The notes beneath the pieces were generated by a model. That model was not told where the DNA came from and did no database searches. It was given only the letters and a program-made list of their open reading frames with translations. The translations under genes and the position numbers were made by a program. A stretch of DNA of 64,000 nucleotides, from assembly GCA_029747585.1 (NCBI GenBank), contig JAPEVF010000138.1, positions 29,714-93,713 on the forward strand. Reading direction: 5' to 3'. Of this stretch, positions 60,886 through 64,000 are shown piece by piece; the stretch's first letter is position 1; each line of letters opens with the position of its first letter. The stretch is from Pleurotus djamor (Eukaryota; Basidiomycota; Agaricomycetes; Agaricales; Pleurotaceae).

Positions 60886-62352
60886 ATGTCTGAACCACCA
60901 CCTTCAACCCCCTCACCCCCGCCTTCCAGTGGTGATGACTACAACGCCTCGCAATCAAACGAAAATGATGCGGTAAAGGATGAGCCCTCCACTCCGCAGA
61001 TTCGAAAAATTGCGAACTCCCTTACAATGTCGGCCAAGAAACACTTCAATGCGATTACCAGAAGAACCTTGGAGCTGTCTTTGACCGCGTTTCACTCCGA
61101 CCTAGATAAACTGCGCGCCAAAATGTGCTGCGTTACGAAGCTCAGGTACGACATGACTCATCTTGAGTTTTCGTATGTTATTCCTAAATCCACTAAACCC
61201 AACGACGTGAGTAGCTTGTTCATAGAAATCATTCGTAGAAATCAATCGAACTCACCCTGAACGCTCTTTAGCTCGAAAAATTAGAATATGCTTGGGGTAT
61301 GCGGAATGGCGACCTTAATCCCAATTCCCGCTATAATCTACAATCCCGTTTGTTTGCTCGCTTCGCCTCCTATCGTAACGCGAGCTGACCTTGTCATAGT
61401 TGAAGTCAACCTTCACAGGTACTTCGACGATACCCCAGCAGGGTGGGGCTGGTTTCCTCCCGCCGACATCATCAAGGACATGGCAATTCGCTATCTCGTC
61501 AACAAGCAAGCCCCTTATGGACGACAGGAATTCAACTATACCTTGCTCCCCTGGAAGGCCTCCGTCAAGCCAACCACCTTCGAATTCAAATTCTTCGCGT
61601 TTCCTAGGATGAAGTATGTCGCGATTCGTACCTACGGTGGGCGTTATCCCGGTGGTGCGTCCGAGAAAGACTATAAACATCACGCCTACCCCTTTCATTC
61701 CCTCCCGACCTATCATCTTCCGGTCAAACCGCATTACGCAATCTTCGACATTGGAAAGAAGCTCGCCGACTACTTTAAGGAAGACAAACACACTATTAAT
61801 CACTACAAGTTCATACATCGCCTCCGGAGAGAACTAGGCTATGAACTTGACATCGACTTTGGAATGCGGCTCTTTGATTGTATGAAACTGTACCTTCACT
61901 GGATGGCAACTATTCCGCCTAGAAAATCCGTGCCCACCGACCCCTTTGATCAGGCGGGCCCAGATAGTCATTGCCCTTCGTCGCCCTCGCGGACATTCCA
62001 ACCGAAGACCAGATCGGCCACACGTACTGTCACTGGAACGCAAGGCTCTGGCAACGAACTCCTCGGTACCATCCCTTCCCAGAGCCACATGGATGCTTTG
62101 GACCTGCCCATCAATTCATGTCTCAGTGACTCGGATGAAGAGGAGGATGATTCGTCTACCATGACCGTGGAGGAGGACGACGATGCATTCTTGCTTCGTC
62201 TCAAATCTTGGTCTGAGGATGTCTCGCGAGCTCTCTCTGATCCAACTGGTACTCTTCAACTACCTTCTTTGTCTCCATCCTCGTCTTTGGAGAGTATTGA
62301 TTCTACAAATAGCCAACCCACCACTGACATCATTGTTGGCGAAGATGGTTGA
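60886..62352 (+). CDS. Conserved-looking agaricomycete protein, unknown function
   Basis: Three exons (60886-61206, 61272-61347, 61400-62352) give 449 residues in phase. The N-terminus is Pro/Ser-rich (SEPPPSTPSPPPSSGDDYN). The core includes LEFSYVIPKSTKPND, LEKLEYAWGMRNGDLNPNSR, then LHRYFDDTPAGWGWFPP, ALVNK-like IRYLVNKQAPYGR and HAYPFHSLPTYHLPVKPHYA. I recall similar proteins as common uncharacterised agaricomycete genes with this WGM...LN.N.RYN...LHRYFD order; no function is known. The C-terminal 120 residues are acidic and Ser-rich (SDSDEEEDDSSTMTVEEDDD). There is no signal peptide or membrane helix, so it is probably cytosolic or nuclear. Confidence 0.8.
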
Positions 62353-62984
62353 TGATGCGAAAGTCCATGTGAATGCCCATGTCGTGCATTGCTTCTCACC
62401 CGCGTTGATTTGGTAGAGCAGCCTTTCCTTATCACAACATACCTTCAACCTTGTGAAGCTCCCCTCTCCCTTGAGTCCCATCCCTCCCACCCCCCTGCAT
62501 TACGCTCCCCTACCCTATGTCACCATCACCACCTGTGGTTCCATGGCACTTTACTTTCGCGTTATGGACTGATAGTTTACATAACATTATGTTTATTTAT
62601 TTGTTCTGTATTGCGTACACCATCCCGCAACCTTCGTTGTGACTTACCAAAGTACATATTTGATGACGATGTAAAATTCAGAACCGGTTGAACCGACCAG
62701 ACCTCAAATGGACACGCTCCAAGACGAATAAAGTCCTGTGAATAGATTAGGCGTCAGCTGGTGTTGATATCAAGAAGAGAATCATCGCGACCAGTCATTC
62801 TTCAGGTGCGCGACGAGATAGGCGGCTGGTAACCTGCATTCGGACTGTAGACTCAAAGTAAATGGATTGAAGGGGGTAGGTATACAACCAGTTCAGTTGC
62901 TCAAGCTTAGGCTCCTGCTCCTCTGGTCACGAATCCTGTCTACTATTATAATGCCTTCGACGCGTGACCCCATCCCAGCATCAC
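62353..62984. other. Intergenic region
   Basis: 630 bp with short pyrimidine-rich tracts after the 60.9-kb gene. No gene recognised. Confidence 0.5.
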
Positions 62985-63341
62985 TTACCATGCGGCTGAC
63001 CGACGCAGAAGACGCATGTCGCTGTGAACGTGACGGTAGTGAGGACCCTCGATGTCATGAGTAACGGCGATAGAGTTGCTGCCAAATCCAAATTTCCAAG
63101 ATATTGCGTTGACAATATATACGATAGGAATTTCGGCGGTTGATCTGGGATGGGCGAACGCCTGGTAACTGCCTATACGTAGTTGGTCATCCAAAACGAC
63201 CAACAAGCACCGGCCCGTGTCGTCCTTAACAAGAAGAATAACCCTGGCGACTTGGTGGTGACCTATACTACAGTCACAGTTGCTCGGGAGGTAGACATGT
63301 ACCGATATCACCAAGCTGGTGAGTTGTAGAGCACGACGCAT
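62985..63341 (-). CDS. Unrecognised coding-like frame
   Basis: A 118-codon frame starting MRRALQLTSLVISVHVY. The part ARVILLVKDDTGRCLLVVLD and IPIVYIVNAISWKFGFG has a convincing alternation of strands and turns and looks like a domain fragment. It lies 315 bp downstream of the partial YVNPEQLER copy. No family is recognised and the boundaries are uncertain; it may be a remnant of a larger gene. Confidence 0.35.
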   Translation of the reverse strand: MRRALQLTSLVISVHVYLPSNCDCSIGHHQVARVILLVKDDTGRCLLVVLDDQLRIGSYQAFAHPRSTAEIPIVYIVNAISWKFGFGSNSIAVTHDIEGPHYRHVHSDMRLLRRSAAW

Positions 63342-64000
63342 TTCTCATCTGAGCTCAGCACTGGAGAGGCGGCCAACGGCTCATCTGACAACCCTATCTG
63401 AGGAGCGTAGCCAGAACAATAAAATTCACCTAAGCACTTGCCTGAGTTATCTCTCGAACTGCGGGTGGACTCCGGAAAACCGTAGGAAAGGGATCAATAT
63501 AGACTCAAGATAGACTCAATAACGGGATGACATCTTCGTATACAAAAAGGAGATTGACTAGAAAATAATCATGAGACCAAGACAAACGGTCAATAAAATT
63601 TCAAAACGTCGTACATACGAGTAAAGATTTCTACCAAGCTCCACTTGACCATTGCTCAATTGATGGAGGAAATCTTGTACCACTTAGGTGCGTCATCCCC
63701 AAGCCCCAATATTTTGCGCATCCTCTCGAGTTGCTCAGGGTTGACATAAATAGTCTTTAGTCTTTTCTTCGGATTGCGATGGCCAAAGACAATGAGGGGT
63801 GTCGGGCTGCCTTTGACGAAACCGAGGACAGGCTTGCGCCATTGGAGGGGTAGGTCTTGGAACTTCGTTTGACAATATAGATTGGCCTGGAAATCTCCAT
63901 GTGCTTGCAGAAATCCAGGGTCATATTCTTCATCCTCGGATTCACCAGAGCAGATCAAAGCTTTCCCTATCTTCAAGGCCACATTTGAAGGAAGGACCAG
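63275..64000 (-). repeat. Segmental duplication, copy 2
   Basis: Counterpart of 59380-60231 in the same orientation. It starts near a shared CGGGAGG-AGACATG element and runs past the window end. Differences are mostly single substitutions and short gaps. Confidence 0.75.
63656..64000 (-). CDS. YVNPEQLER-family protein, copy 4, cut by the window end
   Basis: 115 codons of the conserved block in one frame: LVLPSNVALKIGKALI, SGESEDEEYDPGF, QANLYCQTKFQDLPLQWRKP, VLGFVKGSPTPLIVFGHRN and TIYVNPEQLERMRKILGLG, ending WYKISSIN. It is closest to copy 3. The start lies beyond the window, so it cannot be judged whether the 5' frame is intact. Confidence 0.7.
   Translation of the reverse strand: MVLPSNVALKIGKALICSGESEDEEYDPGFLQAHGDFQANLYCQTKFQDLPLQWRKPVLGFVKGSPTPLIVFGHRNPKKRLKTIYVNPEQLERMRKILGLGDDAPKWYKISSIN

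Overview
The window is nuclear DNA of a filamentous basidiomycete, most likely a plant-litter or wood-decaying agaricomycete. The evidence is: protein-coding genes broken by many 48-75 bp GT-AG introns; nuclear-encoded mitochondrial proteins; a GH11 xylanase with a C-terminal fungal CBM1; a GH53 galactanase; a microsomal P450; a RAN1-type kinase and DUF6699 proteins of the kind common in Agaricomycetes. Scattered single N bases, dense between 2.4 and 10.5 kb, show unresolved consensus positions. Functions are assigned from motifs and recalled family knowledge; no database search was run.

Layout. 0.3-2.4 kb: 6-phosphofructo-2-kinase with a dead phosphatase half. 2.7-5.2 kb (-): NCS1 nucleobase/allantoin-type permease. 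5.9-6.8 kb (-): KEN-box protein. 8.5-10.8 kb: RAN1/KSP1-like kinase. 12.1-14.0 kb (-): two small GPI-anchor-type secreted proteins. 14.9-17.2 kb: mitochondrial ribosomal uS5m. 17.9-20.5 kb (-): two DUF6699 paralogues. 21.8-23.2 kb (-): GH53. 23.5-24.8 kb: leucine-rich repeat protein.

25-35 kb is an accessory-looking block. Three short-chain dehydrogenase paralogues with almost identical exon structures are interleaved with an HNH-nuclease-domain gene flanked by direct repeats, two TA-flanked foldback (MITE-like) elements, the GH11-CBM1 xylanase, and a truncated copy of an unknown gene family. 35.3-37.2 kb (-): MGRN1/LOG2-type RING E3. 38.3-40.5 kb (-): cytochrome P450. 41.8-43.9 kb: ribosomal uL15 and RNA polymerase II subunit RPB11. 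44.2-45.0 kb (-): a secreted-protein gene with an in-frame stop. 46.4-52.9 kb is gene-poor. Then come a basic nuclear-type protein, the circularly permuted GTPase MTG1, and a conserved-looking unknown protein at 60.9-62.4 kb.

A family of unknown function has four copies here (33.3, 46.0, 59.8 and 63.7 kb). They range from intact to frameshifted and truncated, and two sit in a local segmental duplication. This family and the SDR/MITE block are the best candidates for something undescribed. Housekeeping genes are single and intact, while secreted, oxidoreductase and unknown genes are duplicated, which fits ongoing local duplication and decay.
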